A stretch of 63,515 bases of DNA from Microcoleus sp. CAWBG506 (GCA_020883125.1 JAHREW010000039.1:1-63515); one strand, 5' to 3'. Positions 37,210-46,746 are shown, counted from the stretch's first letter. Notes: a model not told the origin generated them from the sequence alone. A program made the numbers and translations.

Positions 37210-37467
37210 ATGTCGTCTTTAATGGAACCAATTCCCCTTCCGTCACACGTTCACTACGAATTGTTACTTCAATTGTTGGAACGTAAAACAATGTTGGCTG
37301 TCAGTCCGCAATCACCACAGCAACAACAAGTTCAACAACTGATCGTTACTTTGCGGAAAGCCCTTGCCCTTCAGAAGCAATTAGAACAAAGTTGCGATCG
37401 CTCCAAATTACCAGTAGAATACCGCTGGTCGCTGAATGATACAAATCCTAGGGAAATTAAAACTTAA
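37210..37467 (+). CDS. Small conserved cyanobacterial protein (DUF5340-like)
   Basis: 85 residues; EPIPLPSHVHYELLLQLLER is conserved in a small cyanobacterial family I recall as DUF5340. The rest is helical and Gln-rich (QQQQVQQLIVTLRKALALQKQLEQ), a likely coiled coil. No signal or catalytic motif. The ATG at 37210 is taken as the start; no strong ribosome site was seen, and MEPIPL (37222) is an equally good start. Function unknown. Confidence 0.75.
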   Translation: MSSLMEPIPLPSHVHYELLLQLLERKTMLAVSPQSPQQQQVQQLIVTLRKALALQKQLEQSCDRSKLPVEYRWSLNDTNPREIKT

Positions 37468-37553
37468 AACTTAAAAAACTTAGAGAGACGATTCCGCAAC
37501 ACAGCTTTTTGATCTATTCTGTTAACTCCCACAGAAATAGTTAGGACAACATC

Positions 37554-38711
37554 ATGGATAACAAATCAATGCTGATGATTCCCGGCCCCACGCCGGTACC
37601 AGAAGCGGCTTTGCTGGCGATGGCAAAACACCCCATGGGCCACCGCAGCAAGGAGTTTGATGGGATTTTTGCAGAATGTACCGAAAACCTGAAATGGTTG
37701 CACCAAACCAAGAGTGACGTCCTGAGTTTAACCGTCTCCGGTACGGGCGCGATGGAAGCTGGGATTATTAATTTCTTGAGTGCGGGCGATCGCGTTTTAG
37801 TCGGTACCAATGGTAAATTTGGTGAACGTTGGGCCGAAGTAGCCGAAGCTTACGGTTTAAACGTCGAAATCGTCAAAGCCGAATGGGGCCAACCTTTAAA
37901 CCCCGAAGACTTCCGCGAAAAACTCGAAGCAGACACAGAAAAGCAAATCAAAGCCGTCATCATCACTCACTCCGAAACCTCCACCGGCGTCCTCAACGAC
38001 CTCGAAACCATCAACCGCCACGTTAAAGCCCACGGTGAAGCTTTAATTATGGTCGATGCTGTCACCAGTTTAGGTGCTGCAAATGTGCCGATGGATGCTT
38101 GGGGAATTGATGTGATTGCTTCCGGTTCTCAGAAAGCTTACATGATTCCTCCTGGTTTAGGTTTTGTCGCCGTCGGCCCCAAAGCTTGGGAAGCTTACAA
38201 GACTGCGAAATTGCCCCGCTATTACTTGGATTTGGGCAAATATCGCAAAGAAGCGGCGAAAAATACGACTCCTTTTACTCCACCAGTCAATATGTTTTTT
38301 GGACTGCAAGTTACTTTGCAGATGATGACAACTGAAGGACTAGAAAATGTCTTCGCGCGGCACAAACGCTTGATGACTACTACTCGCGCTGCTGTACAAG
38401 CTTTAGGTTTGCCCTTATTTGCCACCGATGATTGCGCCAGCCCTGCGATTACTTCCGTGATGCCGCCCGCCGAAGTAGATGCACAAAAGGTGCGGACTTT
38501 GATGAGAAAGAGATTTGACATTTCCCTGGCCGACGGACAGGACCATTTGAAGGGCAAAATCTTCCGCATTGGTCATTTAGGCTTTGTGTGCGATCGCGAT
38601 ATTCTAGCAGCTATTTCCTCTTTAGAAGTGGTGTTGCGAGAAATGGGTTACGAAGGCTTTGTTCCTGGTGCCGGCGTTGCCGCCGCTGCGAAAATTTTAG
38701 CTGAATCTTAA
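37554..38711 (+). CDS. Alanine/serine--glyoxylate aminotransferase family protein
   Basis: 385 residues, class-V PLP aminotransferase. N-terminal MIPGPTPVPEAALLAMA, the PLP-Lys in SGSQKAYMIPPGLGF and the C-terminal RIGHLGFVCDRDILA are family signatures. In cyanobacteria this enzyme (sometimes called soluble hydrogenase 42-kDa subunit) acts in the photorespiratory glycolate path, transferring amino groups between serine or alanine and glyoxylate. A bidirectional terminator follows. The exact amino donor is not certain. Confidence 0.93.
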   Translation: MDNKSMLMIPGPTPVPEAALLAMAKHPMGHRSKEFDGIFAECTENLKWLHQTKSDVLSLTVSGTGAMEAGIINFLSAGDRVLVGTNGKFGERWAEVAEAYGLNVEIVKAEWGQPLNPEDFREKLEADTEKQIKAVIITHSETSTGVLNDLETINRHVKAHGEALIMVDAVTSLGAANVPMDAWGIDVIASGSQKAYMIPPGLGFVAVGPKAWEAYKTAKLPRYYLDLGKYRKEAAKNTTPFTPPVNMFFGLQVTLQMMTTEGLENVFARHKRLMTTTRAAVQALGLPLFATDDCASPAITSVMPPAEVDAQKVRTLMRKRFDISLADGQDHLKGKIFRIGHLGFVCDRDILAAISSLEVVLREMGYEGFVPGAGVAAAAKILAES

Positions 38712-38722
38712 TCCAAGTTGTT

Positions 38723-38774
38723 AAAGGATTTTGGATTTTAGATAAAATCTAAAATCTAAAATCTAAAATCCTTT
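38723..38774. terminator. Bidirectional terminator between convergent genes
   Basis: Arms 38723-38743 and 38754-38774 pair over 21 bp with a single mismatch (AAAGGATTTT.. type). The element spans the gap between the aminotransferase gene and the convergent DUF2949 gene, whose stop codon it touches. Confidence 0.75.
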
Positions 38775-38989
38775 TAATATGCTTGGGCTAACCAATCAAA
38801 GATTTTATCTAACTGTTCTAGCGTCACCAAACCGTACTGCCACAATACCATCGGCAGGGAATTCGGGTCGCGATCGCGTTGGCGTTGTTCGTTACCGCCC
38901 ACACGTTCAGCGACATCAATTGACGCGCGAGAAATCGCCAAATCTTCTTGTAAAAATCGAATTAAACGAGTATAAGTAGCGGGTGTCAT
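38774..38989 (-). CDS. DUF2949 family protein
   Basis: 71 residues from the ATG at 38989 (MTPATYTRLIRFLQEDL), chosen because GGAGG lies eight bases upstream; the long upstream frame adds Arg/Phe-rich sequence that is not conserved-looking. DUF2949 proteins are short and cyanobacterial. The motif LPMVLWQYGLVTLEQLDKIFDWL is characteristic; here seen as LPMVLWQYGLVTLEQLD. Probably cytoplasmic. Function unknown. Confidence 0.85.
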   Translation of the reverse strand: MTPATYTRLIRFLQEDLAISRASIDVAERVGGNEQRQRDRDPNSLPMVLWQYGLVTLEQLDKIFDWLAQAY

Positions 38990-39576
38990 TAATTTTTCCT
39001 CCAAGTGTAGGACACCATTTTCAGATGCGAACCTGATGTTTTTGATGAGTAATAAGCCAGTTTTAAATCTGTCTTGAAACTGTGGATATCTGTTAAAACA
39101 GTATTTGCAGTTAAAAATGGAAATTTTGCGGTTGAGTGCGACTCTAAAGCCAACCTTTCCCCAAAAGTGAAAGGTTTTCGATTTTTGTCGCTGGGGTTCG
39201 AGGGATGTGCGATCGAACCTAAACTGAATACCTCTGCATCTTGGCAGCGCGAATCTCAATCAATTCTGCTACCTACTTAAGACTACTAAACCAGGTTCAG
39301 AGTTTAACTTCATCTGCCAAAATGCAGAATCCGCAAATCTACTTGATTAATCTAGGTTAGATTTTGCGATTCCAACCGCAACCTGCTATCTCAAGCAGTC
39401 CTGGACTTACTAAGATCGACATCGTAGCAAATCTTTTGGTACTTGTACTGGCTTAATTATTAATAATTTAACAGATTTAATCAATTTTTGTAAAGTTTAT
39501 AAATATTTCTCAAAATAATGGGCTAGGTCCATCCACCAATTTTCAGGCAAAATCAACCTAAAATGACTTAATTCGG
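38990..39576. other. Long leader / intergenic region
   Basis: Nearly 590 bases without a gene between the DUF2949 start and the DUF192 stop. It holds the DUF2949 ribosome site at its lower edge and otherwise AT-rich DNA with HIP1 remnants. Open frames here are short and not conserved-looking. A long leader or small RNA cannot be excluded. Confidence 0.4.
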
Positions 39577-40089
39577 TTAAATGAACTCGATCGCAATTCG
39601 ATCGCCAACTTTGAGACCAAGTTCAGCAGCCCGCCCGCTACGGAGTTCGATGACTCGATCGACCATCGTATCGGGGCCATAGGTGGGACAAGGATCGGCA
39701 GTACAAGGAGGTGCCGCAGGTTGGATGGCTGTCACCACTCCATCCCGCAGAAAAATCAGATCCAGAGAAATTTCACAATTTTTCATCCAAAAATTCACCC
39801 ATCGCGCAGGTTTGAACTCAAACAACATCCCTCTGTCATCAGGTAGAGAAGTTCTATACATTAAACCCATAGCCTGTTGTTCGGGGGTGCTAGCGACTTC
39901 AAGTTCGATCAGGCGATCGGCTATCCTGGCTTTAGCAGAAACAGGCAAAACTTGACCTTGGGAAGCTATCAATGTAGGCTGCAACGCCAAAGTACCAGTA
40001 ACCTCAGAATTCGCCACAGGTAGTGTCGGCGAACATCCTAGCAAACATAAACCTAGCCCAATACCCAGCAAATTAGCAAAATAACTCAT
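39577..40089 (-). CDS. DUF192 family lipoprotein
   Basis: 170 residues. A lipobox (LCLLGC) follows a short hydrophobic N-terminus, then the DUF192 domain: QAMGLMYRTSLPDDRGMLFEF, WMKNCEISLDLIFL and GRAAELGLKVGD, read in parts. DUF192 proteins are small secreted or anchored beta-barrels of unknown function. The strand is the same as that of the zds gene upstream; between them are repeats, so co-transcription is unlikely. Confidence 0.9.
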   Translation of the reverse strand: MSYFANLLGIGLGLCLLGCSPTLPVANSEVTGTLALQPTLIASQGQVLPVSAKARIADRLIELEVASTPEQQAMGLMYRTSLPDDRGMLFEFKPARWVNFWMKNCEISLDLIFLRDGVVTAIQPAAPPCTADPCPTYGPDTMVDRVIELRSGRAAELGLKVGDRIAIEFI

Positions 40090-40095
40090 AAGTAT

Positions 40096-40180
40096 AAGGA
40101 AGAAGGAAGAAGGTAGAAGGTAGAAGGTAGAAGGTAGAAGGTAGAAGATAGAAGGAAGAAGGTAGAAGGAAGAAGGAAGA
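40096..40180. repeat. Purine tandem repeat array (GAAGGTA/GAAGGAA)
   Basis: About twelve 7-bp units alternating GAAGGAA, GAAGGTA and GAAGATA. A shorter related array brackets the MITE-like copy at 40237-40344 (near 40213 and 40346). It is not a CRISPR since there are no unique spacers. Confidence 0.85.
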
Positions 40181-40236
40181 ATTCACCCCCCCCTAGCCCC
40201 CCCCAAGGGGGGAAGTAAGAAGGAAGAAGCAAGAAT

Positions 40237-40344
40237 TGATATCAAATCCTCTCTTCATCGTCCTGTATTAAACTCTCTCTTCTCGAACTTCGCGTCATAA
40301 GCGCCTTCGCGGTTAAATCATTCCGATATAACCGGAATTGATAT
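40237..40344 (+). repeat. MITE-like dispersed repeat, copy 2
   Basis: About 108 bp and nearly identical to the copy at 2905-3011 (a few substitutions). It sits within a purine tandem repeat, with similar AAGAAGCAAGAA sequence on both sides, as expected for an insertion into a repeat. The ends are TGATATCAAATCC and the complement of ATATCAATTCC. Confidence 0.8.
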
Positions 40345-40475
40345 AAGAAGCAAGAAGTAAGAAGCAAGAATTCAGCCCCCCTAGCCCCGCCCAAGGCGGG
40401 GAAGGGGGAAATTGAGGAACGCTATTGATACAGTAAGGTTTTGGCCCATCTGTATAGGACGTTTAATTAAAAGGA

Positions 40476-41912
40476 CTAAGGACTGTAAGCTTCCAGAATT
40501 GCCTTAGCCGCTTGATGGCCAGAAAGTGTTGCTCCTTCCATGCTATCAATATAATCTTGCTGAGTGTAACTTCCTGCTAGAAAGAAATTGCCGATCGGCG
40601 TTTTTTGAGCCGGTCGATAAAGATCCATTCCCGGTGCTTCCCGATACAAAGATTGAGCCAGCTTCACTACACTATACCAAGTCATATTTAATTCCCGCGC
40701 TGATGGGAATAAATCCTGAACTTGCTTGAGTACGTGTTGGGCGATCGCCTCATTGCTTTGTTTAATAAACGGATCTCCAGGAGTCAAAACCAACTGTAAC
40801 AGAGAACCTTCTCCTTCCTTATAATAATCCTTGGGACTCGTCAGCGCCAAATCAGCAAAACAAGAAAAATCTGCATCGGCGGAATAGAGCAAATTATCAA
40901 TTCCTACAGCATGACTTAATTGTTTACGTTTAGCTTCATCTTCCAATTCCGTTACCCAACCGTCAAACCGCAATTGCACTGTCGCCACCGGCACAGCATC
41001 CAATTTGTAAATATTATCAAAATCAGACCATTTCCGCCAAGCAGGGGGTAATATTTTCTGAATTCCCGGCACATCCAATGCAAAAACATAGGCATCCGCA
41101 GTAATAATTTCTTCAGTTTCCCCGCTAGCTACAGCTAAGCCCGTGACGCGAGTTTCTGCACCTTCTTGAAACTGAATTTCTCGCACTCTGCGCCGCGTGT
41201 AAATTTTTGTCCCTTTGCTTTCCAAATATTCCACAATTGGTTTGTGCAAATATTCGCTAGGAGAACCAGCCAACATTCGCATCATTGAGGCTTCTGTTTT
41301 GGTAGCAAAGAATTGAAAGATTGTCAACATACACCGGGCAGAAATATTTTCAGTGTCGATAAAACCCAGGGCGTAGGCGATCGGATTCCACATTCTTTTG
41401 AGGGAATTTTGGTTGCCACCGTGGCTGCGAAACCAGTCAGCAAAACTGATTTTATCCAAATCGCGGATAGTTTTCATCGCCCCATCAAAGTCGATCAAAC
41501 CTCGGACGATGGGGCTAGTTCCCAGGGCGAGGGAATTTTGGATTTTGTCCTGTACCGATAGCTGAGATGTAGTGAAAAATGCCTTCAATCCGTGGAAAGG
41601 AGCACCTACCGGGAAACGAAAATCTAAACTACCAGTTTCGCCACCTCGATTGATAAAAGTGTGGACGTGTTCTTTCAGGAGCAAATCGTCAAAAGCTCCC
41701 ACTTTTTTCATGAGAGCAAATAAGTTATAATAGCAGCCGAAGAAGACGTGTAAACCCATTTCAACGTGATTGCCATCTGGATCTACCCAACTGCCAACTT
41801 TGCCACCGACAAAGGGGCGGGATTCAAAAATTTCTACTTGGTGGCCTGCATCCACTAAATCGACTGCTGTTGTCATTCCAGCCAGTCCTGCACCTGCGAT
41901 CGCAACCCGCAT
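40476..41912 (-). CDS. crtQ: Zeta-carotene desaturase
   Basis: 478 residues, collinear with plant-type ZDS. The enzyme turns zeta-carotene into lycopene via neurosporene, using FAD in the membrane surface. The FAD motif [13 protein letters not shown] is at the N-terminus, followed by [22 protein letters not shown] and the C-terminal ...[20 protein letters not shown] region. This is the carotenoid path of oxygenic phototrophs and a strong cyanobacterial marker. An ATG start with a normal leader is used. No other carotenoid genes are adjacent. Confidence 0.97.
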   Translation of the reverse strand: MRVAIAGAGLAGMTTAVDLVDAGHQVEIFESRPFVGGKVGSWVDPDGNHVEMGLHVFFGCYYNLFALMKKVGAFDDLLLKEHVHTFINRGGETGSLDFRFPVGAPFHGLKAFFTTSQLSVQDKIQNSLALGTSPIVRGLIDFDGAMKTIRDLDKISFADWFRSHGGNQNSLKRMWNPIAYALGFIDTENISARCMLTIFQFFATKTEASMMRMLAGSPSEYLHKPIVEYLESKGTKIYTRRRVREIQFQEGAETRVTGLAVASGETEEIITADAYVFALDVPGIQKILPPAWRKWSDFDNIYKLDAVPVATVQLRFDGWVTELEDEAKRKQLSHAVGIDNLLYSADADFSCFADLALTSPKDYYKEGEGSLLQLVLTPGDPFIKQSNEAIAQHVLKQVQDLFPSARELNMTWYSVVKLAQSLYREAPGMDLYRPAQKTPIGNFFLAGSYTQQDYIDSMEGATLSGHQAAKAILEAYSP

Positions 41913-41984
41913 TTTCCCTATCCTTTACAGTATTTTTACAAATTGTAACAAATTTAAGAATATCAGAAATTTGAGGAAAGACAG

Positions 41985-42017
41985 TTAACTGTTAACAGTC
42001 AACCGTCAACAGTCCAC
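41985..42017. repeat. Short tandem repeats (TGTTAACAGTCAAC type)
   Basis: Overlapping GTCAACA/GTTAACA 7-bp units just after the 557-residue gene. A degenerate copy occurs near 1288-1312. Confidence 0.5.
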
Positions 42018-42022
42018 TAACT

Positions 42023-43654
42023 TCAAAAGGTCGGCATCAATTGCAGTGGCCCAATGCCTAAATCTTTAGCAGACACCCAGCGCACTTCAAACAAAGCGAT
42101 CATATCTTTAAGTTGAGGTTGGCCGCGAGAAGCACCCATCAACCCTTTAGCAATCACCAAACCACACCAACCTTGAGTTGATTGACAGCGACGATCCCAT
42201 TTTTGGCGGGCTGCTTGATGCACTGGATCGTCTTCATTAAACTCTCCAAACAAATACAAATCGCCATTTTTAGCTTGCAGAATACCCAAATCATATTGCT
42301 CATCTTGAAAAGGATCTTCTCCCGGATTAAAGCAAATTGCCTTGACTCCTTCTGCTTCCTTCAAATCCTGAATCATGGTTTTTGCCTTCGGATGGGAAGT
42401 TTGAATCATCACCACCGGCAAACCATCTCCACTGGGATTAATATCAACTTCTGCACCTTGATAAAACTGGGCATTGCCACGCAAAAAATCTACCGTTGCC
42501 CAAGGTACGACACCGAGACTCAAAAATGAATTAGGCGGTACTAAATCGTCCCGCAGTGGAGGCATTTCAAATTCATCATCATCGTCATCATCTTCCAGCA
42601 TCTGCCACAATTCGTCGGATACCTCCGGCATCGTGGAAACTTTCACCGATACCTGCTGAGTTTCCCCGTCAGCAAGGGGAACGGGAATGCGGTAACGGCT
42701 GCTGAGATTGGGAAATGTTTCTGCTGCCAGTTTGCGCCGACTATTGCGGAAAAAGCGGTGAAATGCTTCGAGAGCAACTAACATTGTCAGGGCTTCTTCT
42801 TCATAAAGAATCGATCGCAAACCTTCTAAAGGATGCAGGTTGCCAAAATTCGGTTCAATTTCCGATGGAGGCAAATCGGCTAAATCAATTTCTTCCTCAT
42901 CTTCATCAAGTTCCATGGCACTTTCAAAAGTGAGAAACAAACAATCTTGCCCTAAAAAAGCCTGTTCCAAATCTTCAAAAGAATCATCATTAACGACTCG
43001 CTCTCGAAACCGCTTCAACGATTCTAGGGAGCGATAGAGCAAAACTCCATAATCCATTCTGCCCTGACCCAATACAGACACGTAAAGGCTGGCGACATCC
43101 CATTGATTGACTTCAATAGATATAATCTGATGTTCTCTCAAAGTCTGCCACGGAGCATCGTGCCAAATTTGAGCAGCTTTTTCCATGAGAACATCAGCAT
43201 ACTCAGGAGGCAATTCAGGAGGTCTGTTGACGGCAACCTCTTCCATTCCCCGAAATATTTCGTCTATGAGGGGTAATTCCGGTACATAGTCGATCGCAAT
43301 ACCTAAATCTTGAAGTACCCCCCGCAGATAAAATTGAATTTCTCGGTTTTTGACAACTATTTTTTGAGGGCGGACTGCGGGAGAGGGACTTTGGGGATGT
43401 TCCATGGCTCGCAGCAGTGCCCGGACGATCGCCTCTGGGCCAGCATCCGGGCCCACCATATCCATAGCCCTGACAACCCCTTCAGAGCCATCCACCCAGA
43501 GAATGCACTCGCCACCCTCCTCTAGGAAGTCATCGTCGTCTACGATCGCGTGTGAGTCAGCATTAGACAAGGGTCGGCGATCGCCCTCCCACACGCTGGG
43601 AATTTGAGGTAATTTTTGTAGCCGACGAAGAGTAGAGCGATTCAGCGCTGCCAT
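42023..43654 (-). CDS. Large conserved acidic protein of unknown function
   Basis: 543 residues from the ATG at 43654 (MAALNRSTLRRLQKLP); the earlier start at 43696 gives 14 extra residues without support. Acidic stretches (EDDDDDDEFEMPP, ELDEDEEEIDL) and alpha/beta pattern without a known catalytic motif. Proteins of this length with N-terminal SVWEGDRRPL occur in cyanobacteria, to my recollection, and some are filed under a DUF. No membrane segments. Divergent from the iscA-type gene and convergent with nothing near. Function unknown. Confidence 0.7.
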   Translation of the reverse strand: MAALNRSTLRRLQKLPQIPSVWEGDRRPLSNADSHAIVDDDDFLEEGGECILWVDGSEGVVRAMDMVGPDAGPEAIVRALLRAMEHPQSPSPAVRPQKIVVKNREIQFYLRGVLQDLGIAIDYVPELPLIDEIFRGMEEVAVNRPPELPPEYADVLMEKAAQIWHDAPWQTLREHQIISIEVNQWDVASLYVSVLGQGRMDYGVLLYRSLESLKRFRERVVNDDSFEDLEQAFLGQDCLFLTFESAMELDEDEEEIDLADLPPSEIEPNFGNLHPLEGLRSILYEEEALTMLVALEAFHRFFRNSRRKLAAETFPNLSSRYRIPVPLADGETQQVSVKVSTMPEVSDELWQMLEDDDDDDEFEMPPLRDDLVPPNSFLSLGVVPWATVDFLRGNAQFYQGAEVDINPSGDGLPVVMIQTSHPKAKTMIQDLKEAEGVKAICFNPGEDPFQDEQYDLGILQAKNGDLYLFGEFNEDDPVHQAARQKWDRRCQSTQGWCGLVIAKGLMGASRGQPQLKDMIALFEVRWVSAKDLGIGPLQLMPTF

Positions 43655-43818
43655 TAGAGTAAGCCCGTTGGGTGAAGCATGGTTGCGGTGCCCCACTAAG
43701 GGTCAACCGCTGCCTTTCAATCATAAACCCTAGGGGGAAAGGGGGGGACAACACCTGTACAATGGATGAATTAAGATGAAACTCTTAGGATCAAATAGTA
43801 TCAGGAGTTCAGAAAATT

Positions 43819-44172
43819 ATGACTCAAGCCATTTCCCAAAAGCGGGGCATTCAAATGACTGACTCCGCAGTCCGTCAAGTATTGAGCCTGAGAGAAAAAC
43901 AAGGCAAAGACCTCTGTTTGCGCGTAGGAGTGCGCCAGGGCGGCTGTTCTGGTATGTCTTATGTGATGGATTTCGCAGACCCCAGCACCGTCCAATCCGA
44001 CGATGAAGTGTTCGATTACGAAGGCTTTCAGGTAGTGTGCGATCGCAAAAGCATTCTCTATCTCTACGGTTTAGTCCTCGACTTCAGCGAAGCCATGATC
44101 GGCGGCGGCTTTCAGTTTACCAACCCCAACGCTACCCAAACTTGTGGCTGCGGTAGTTCTTTTTCTACATAA
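43819..44172 (+). CDS. IscA/SufA (HesB) family iron-sulfur assembly protein
   Basis: 117 residues, A-type Fe-S carrier or chaperone. The three conserved cysteines are in GGCSGMSY and the TCGCGSSF tail. A-type proteins receive and deliver iron or Fe-S clusters, in cyanobacteria mainly for the Suf/photosystem pathway. Sits 29-74 bases before a TPR gene in the same direction. A normal length for the family. Confidence 0.95.
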   Translation: MTQAISQKRGIQMTDSAVRQVLSLREKQGKDLCLRVGVRQGGCSGMSYVMDFADPSTVQSDDEVFDYEGFQVVCDRKSILYLYGLVLDFSEAMIGGGFQFTNPNATQTCGCGSSFST

Positions 44173-44246
44173 ACCTGAAAATTGGGCAAACAATCATTAA
44201 ATTGCCCAATGCCCTTTTCAATCCCAAATTCCAAATCTCAACTCCC

Positions 44247-44663
44247 ATGACCCCTGAAGAATTGTTTAAAGATGGTTTCGATCGCTACCAAGCAGGAGAA
44301 GCCCCAAAAGACTTGATTCCCCTGTTCAAAGAAGTGTGCCTGAAAGCGCCTAAAAACGGCAATGCTTGGGCTAGTCTCGCATGGCTATACCTATTGGAAG
44401 ATAAACCATCATCAGCCCAAAAAGCAGCCAAAACCGCTGTTAAATTGAACCCTCACGACCCCCAAGCCCGGATCAACCTAGCAGTCGCCATCCTCGACCT
44501 CAAAGAAAAAGGAGTGCGGCCTCATGTAGAAATAACTCAGCAACTCTTGATGGCATCCGACGAGTTGCTAGAAGAAGTTAAAAAGAATTTTGAAGATGGG
44601 TTAAGCAGAAAACCGGACTGGAAGAGTCTCACCCGCGTTCAGCAATGGCTTTTTGAGCCTTAA
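44247..44663 (+). CDS. TPR-repeat protein
   Basis: 138 residues from the ATG at 44247 (MTPEELFKDGFDRYQAG); the ATG at 44202 lies in repeat-like AATTCCAAAT DNA and is less likely. Two or three tetratricopeptide units are evident (NAWASLAWLYLLEDKPSSAQKAAK; PQARINLAVAILD). TPRs mediate protein-protein contacts. It follows the A-type Fe-S gene closely and might assist it or the photosystem assembly, but this is speculation. Confidence 0.82.
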   Translation: MTPEELFKDGFDRYQAGEAPKDLIPLFKEVCLKAPKNGNAWASLAWLYLLEDKPSSAQKAAKTAVKLNPHDPQARINLAVAILDLKEKGVRPHVEITQQLLMASDELLEEVKKNFEDGLSRKPDWKSLTRVQQWLFEP

Positions 44664-44714
44664 CCACGAAAACCAGTCGATTTTTGTGCGGGGATCGCAG
44701 AAATCGGCTTGGGG

Positions 44715-44738
44715 ATTTATTACGATGTCGTAATAAAT
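44715..44738. repeat. Palindrome ATTTATTACGA-TG-TCGTAATAAAT
   Basis: Two 11-bp arms separated by two bases. It could be a transcription-factor site or the terminator of the TPR gene (50 bases after its stop); no U-run is strong enough to decide. Confidence 0.5.
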
Positions 44739-44909
44739 CAATAAATAACTTTATGGAAATCTCAGGAAGGCAGTGCTAGTATTTGAAAACTTAGCTAATA
44801 CGAACAGTGGGGCTGGACGCATTCCTCACTTTAAAATGCTGTAGAGGGAAACAATTGGAGTACCTTGAAGGAAGTTCTAGATATCCTTGACAGGACTCTG
44901 AAACCCAAA

Positions 44910-44967
44910 CCAAATCGCTTGCGATTGGTGTGGGGGCGCCACACGATTCAGCAATCCGCCCAGCGGA
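44910..44967 (+). ncRNA. Candidate structured 5' leader of the 65-aa gene
   Basis: Three stems follow each other: CCAAATCGC/GCGATTGG (44910-44928, one bulged A), GTGTGG/CCACAC (44928-44944, loop GGGCG) and TCCGC/GCGGA (44955-44967). They end ~45 bases before the ATG at 45011. Repeated stems suggest RNA structure in a leader; no known riboswitch consensus was recognised. A chance alignment of short stems cannot be excluded. Confidence 0.4.
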
Positions 44968-45010
44968 ATACAAGCTTAGCTAACAATACAGTACCAGGAG
45001 TTTGAAGACT

Positions 45011-45208
45011 ATGAGCACTGAGAACCACGTTAATATCAAGCCAGCGACTCGCAATCACAAAGGTTTCTTTATTCAGCCAGCATCCTACAAGCTGATGAGT
45101 ATTGATAAGTCTGGTTGGGCATTGATTTGCATAGACAAAGCAGTTTGTCATTATGTCGATCCTGATGACTTGCAACTACCGAATAAATCGGGAAATACTG
45201 AAGGTTAA
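45011..45208 (+). CDS. Small conserved-looking protein behind a structured leader
   Basis: 65 residues from the ATG at 45011 (MSTENHVNIKP), with GGAG upstream; a TTG nine bases earlier is worse. It has a beta-rich SH3-like look (KGFFIQPASYKLMSIDKSGWALICIDKAVCHYVDPDDL), read in parts, with two Cys. A good terminator follows. Unknown family. It stands alone on its strand between repeats. Confidence 0.65.
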   Translation: MSTENHVNIKPATRNHKGFFIQPASYKLMSIDKSGWALICIDKAVCHYVDPDDLQLPNKSGNTEG

Positions 45209-45249
45209 TCCAGCAGTTTTGAGAGACAATAAAATGCTTTACAGAAGTA

Positions 45250-45283
45250 GCTGCCCTCGATTGAGAGGCAGCATCTTTTTTTT
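45250..45283 (+). terminator. Terminator of the 65-aa gene
   Basis: GCTGCC-CTC pairs with GAG-A-GGCAGC (one bulged A) around a 4-base loop and is followed by ATC and eight Ts. A typical Rho-independent terminator. Confidence 0.85.
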
Positions 45284-45311
45284 GTTGACAGTAATTGGCA
45301 GAAAATATTGA

Positions 45312-45418
45312 TGATATCAATTCCGGTTGTATCGGAATGATTTAACCGCGAAGGCGCTCATGACGCGAAGTTCGAGAAGAGAGAGTTTAATAATTCCAAT
45401 GAAGAGAGGATTTGATAT
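45312..45418 (-). repeat. MITE-like dispersed repeat, copy 3 (inverted)
   Basis: About 107 bp, the reverse complement of the copies at 2905 and 40237; it differs mainly in a short block (TCCAATGAAG side). The left edge TGATATCAATTCCGG and right edge GGATTTGATAT show the inverted-repeat ends. Confidence 0.8.
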
Positions 45419-45512
45419 GAAGTGGGTTCTAGCCAACTTCGCCCCCCAAGAGACGGCAGCTTTGGTCAAGAAGTTTTAAGATAGAGGGTGGCTTTAAATT
45501 TTGTGATGACCT

Positions 45513-46622
45513 ATGCGTCCTACTTCCGTTTCTCAGGTGTACTCTTCTGGTAATTCCAAGGGTGCAAATCAGTCTACCAAGACGGCTGCTTCTGGTGTTA
45601 ATACTGGTAAAATTCCGCCCTTGTTGGGGGCGAGTTTGGCTGAGTTAACGGAGTGGGTGCAGCAACAGGGCCAACCTGCTTATCGCGGTTCGCAGTTGTA
45701 CCAGTGGATTTATGAAAAAGGGGCTCGATCGCTTTCTGAGATTTCTGTATTCTCGAAACAGTGGCGCGAGACTGTGGCGAAAATTCCGATCGGGCGATCG
45801 ACTATTCATTTGCGATCGGTTGCACCAGACTCCACCGTCAAGTATCTCCTAAAATTAGCCGACGGTCAAATCATTGAAACCGTAGGAATTCCCACCGAAA
45901 AACGACTGACAGTGTGCGTGTCTGCACAAGTGGGATGCGCCATGGGCTGCGATTTTTGCGCTACAGGAAAGGGCGGTTTTAAGCGCAATTTAGAAAAACA
46001 CGAAATCGTCGATCAAGTATTAACAGTTCAGCAAGATTTCGGGCGTAGAGTCAGCCACATCGTATTTATGGGGATGGGAGAACCATTGCTGAATGCAGAC
46101 AACGTTGTAGCTGCTGTCAAATGTTTGAATCAAGATGTGGGAATTGGACAACGCAACATCACCATTTCCACCGTGGGAATTCGCAATCGCATCCGCCAAT
46201 TAGCCGAACATCATTTACAAGTTACCCTCGCCGTTAGTCTCCACGCTTCCAATCAAAGATTGCGCGAAGAGTTAATTCCTAGCGCCCGTCCTTATCCTTT
46301 GGATGAATTAGTAGCAGAATGCCGCGAATATGTGCAATCTACGGGGCGCAGGTTGAGTTTTGAATATGTCTTGTTAGCAGGTGTAAATGATTTACCGGAG
46401 CACGCAGCGGAGTTAGCAACTCATTTGCGCGGTTTTCAGTGTCACGTCAATTTAATTCCTTACAATCCGATTCAGGAAGCAGAATATCAGCGCCCTACTC
46501 CCAATCGAGTTAATGGTTTTGTTGCTGCTTTGAAGGAGAAGAAAATTGCAGTTAGCGTGCGGTATTCTCGCGGCTTAGAAGCAGATGCAGCCTGCGGACA
46601 ATTGCGGGCATCCGAGGTTTAA
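45513..46622 (+). CDS. rlmN: 23S rRNA (adenine2503-C2)-methyltransferase
   Basis: 369 residues. A radical SAM enzyme that methylates A2503 of 23S rRNA (and A37 of some tRNAs). The three Fe-S cysteines are in CAMGCDFC; the acceptor and catalytic cysteines are in the FMGMGEPL region and near the C-terminus (DAACGQL). The first ~35 residues are a low-complexity, Ser/Thr-rich extension before [16 protein letters not shown] at 45513 is assumed because nothing better lies inside that extension. Confidence 0.95.
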   Translation: MRPTSVSQVYSSGNSKGANQSTKTAASGVNTGKIPPLLGASLAELTEWVQQQGQPAYRGSQLYQWIYEKGARSLSEISVFSKQWRETVAKIPIGRSTIHLRSVAPDSTVKYLLKLADGQIIETVGIPTEKRLTVCVSAQVGCAMGCDFCATGKGGFKRNLEKHEIVDQVLTVQQDFGRRVSHIVFMGMGEPLLNADNVVAAVKCLNQDVGIGQRNITISTVGIRNRIRQLAEHHLQVTLAVSLHASNQRLREELIPSARPYPLDELVAECREYVQSTGRRLSFEYVLLAGVNDLPEHAAELATHLRGFQCHVNLIPYNPIQEAEYQRPTPNRVNGFVAALKEKKIAVSVRYSRGLEADAACGQLRASEV

Positions 46623-46746
46623 GTTTCAAGAGTTATGAGTTATGCAGTGTGCGGTAAAATAAATTTACTAGCACTCATAACTCATACTCGTAAATACTTA
46701 ATTTCAAGCTTTAAGACAATTAAATTGTTAATATAATCCTTTAAAT

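Larger units (their letters stand above)
40090..40475. other. Repeat-filled intergenic region
   Basis: Almost wholly repetitive: purine tandem repeats (40096-40180), CCCCCCTAGCCCC-type blocks near 40187 and 40377, the second copy of the 107-bp element (40237-40344) and more purine repeats. No coding signal. Confidence 0.75.
44664..45010. other. Intergenic region and structured leader
   Basis: Holds an 11-bp perfect palindrome (44715-44738) and a run of three hairpins before the small gene at 45011. Short frames on either strand are not convincing. The stretch from ~44780 to 45000 could be an RNA leader. Confidence 0.5.
45209..45512. other. Intergenic region with terminator and MITE-like copy 3
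   Basis: The first part is the terminator of the 65-residue gene, then the inverted third copy of the 107-bp repeat, then ~95 bases of leader before rlmN. Nothing else seen. Confidence 0.65.

Noticed and set aside
37067..37291. 74-residue minus-strand frame
   Set aside because: Runs through the 25-bp hairpin and the start of the DUF5340-like gene; composition follows the repeat.
40096..40180. Second possible CRISPR-like array
   Set aside because: Seven-base purine units with no spacers, and no cas genes in the window.
44780..45000. Possible RNase P RNA, SRP RNA, tmRNA or 6S RNA
   Set aside because: None of the conserved cores of these RNAs could be recognised.
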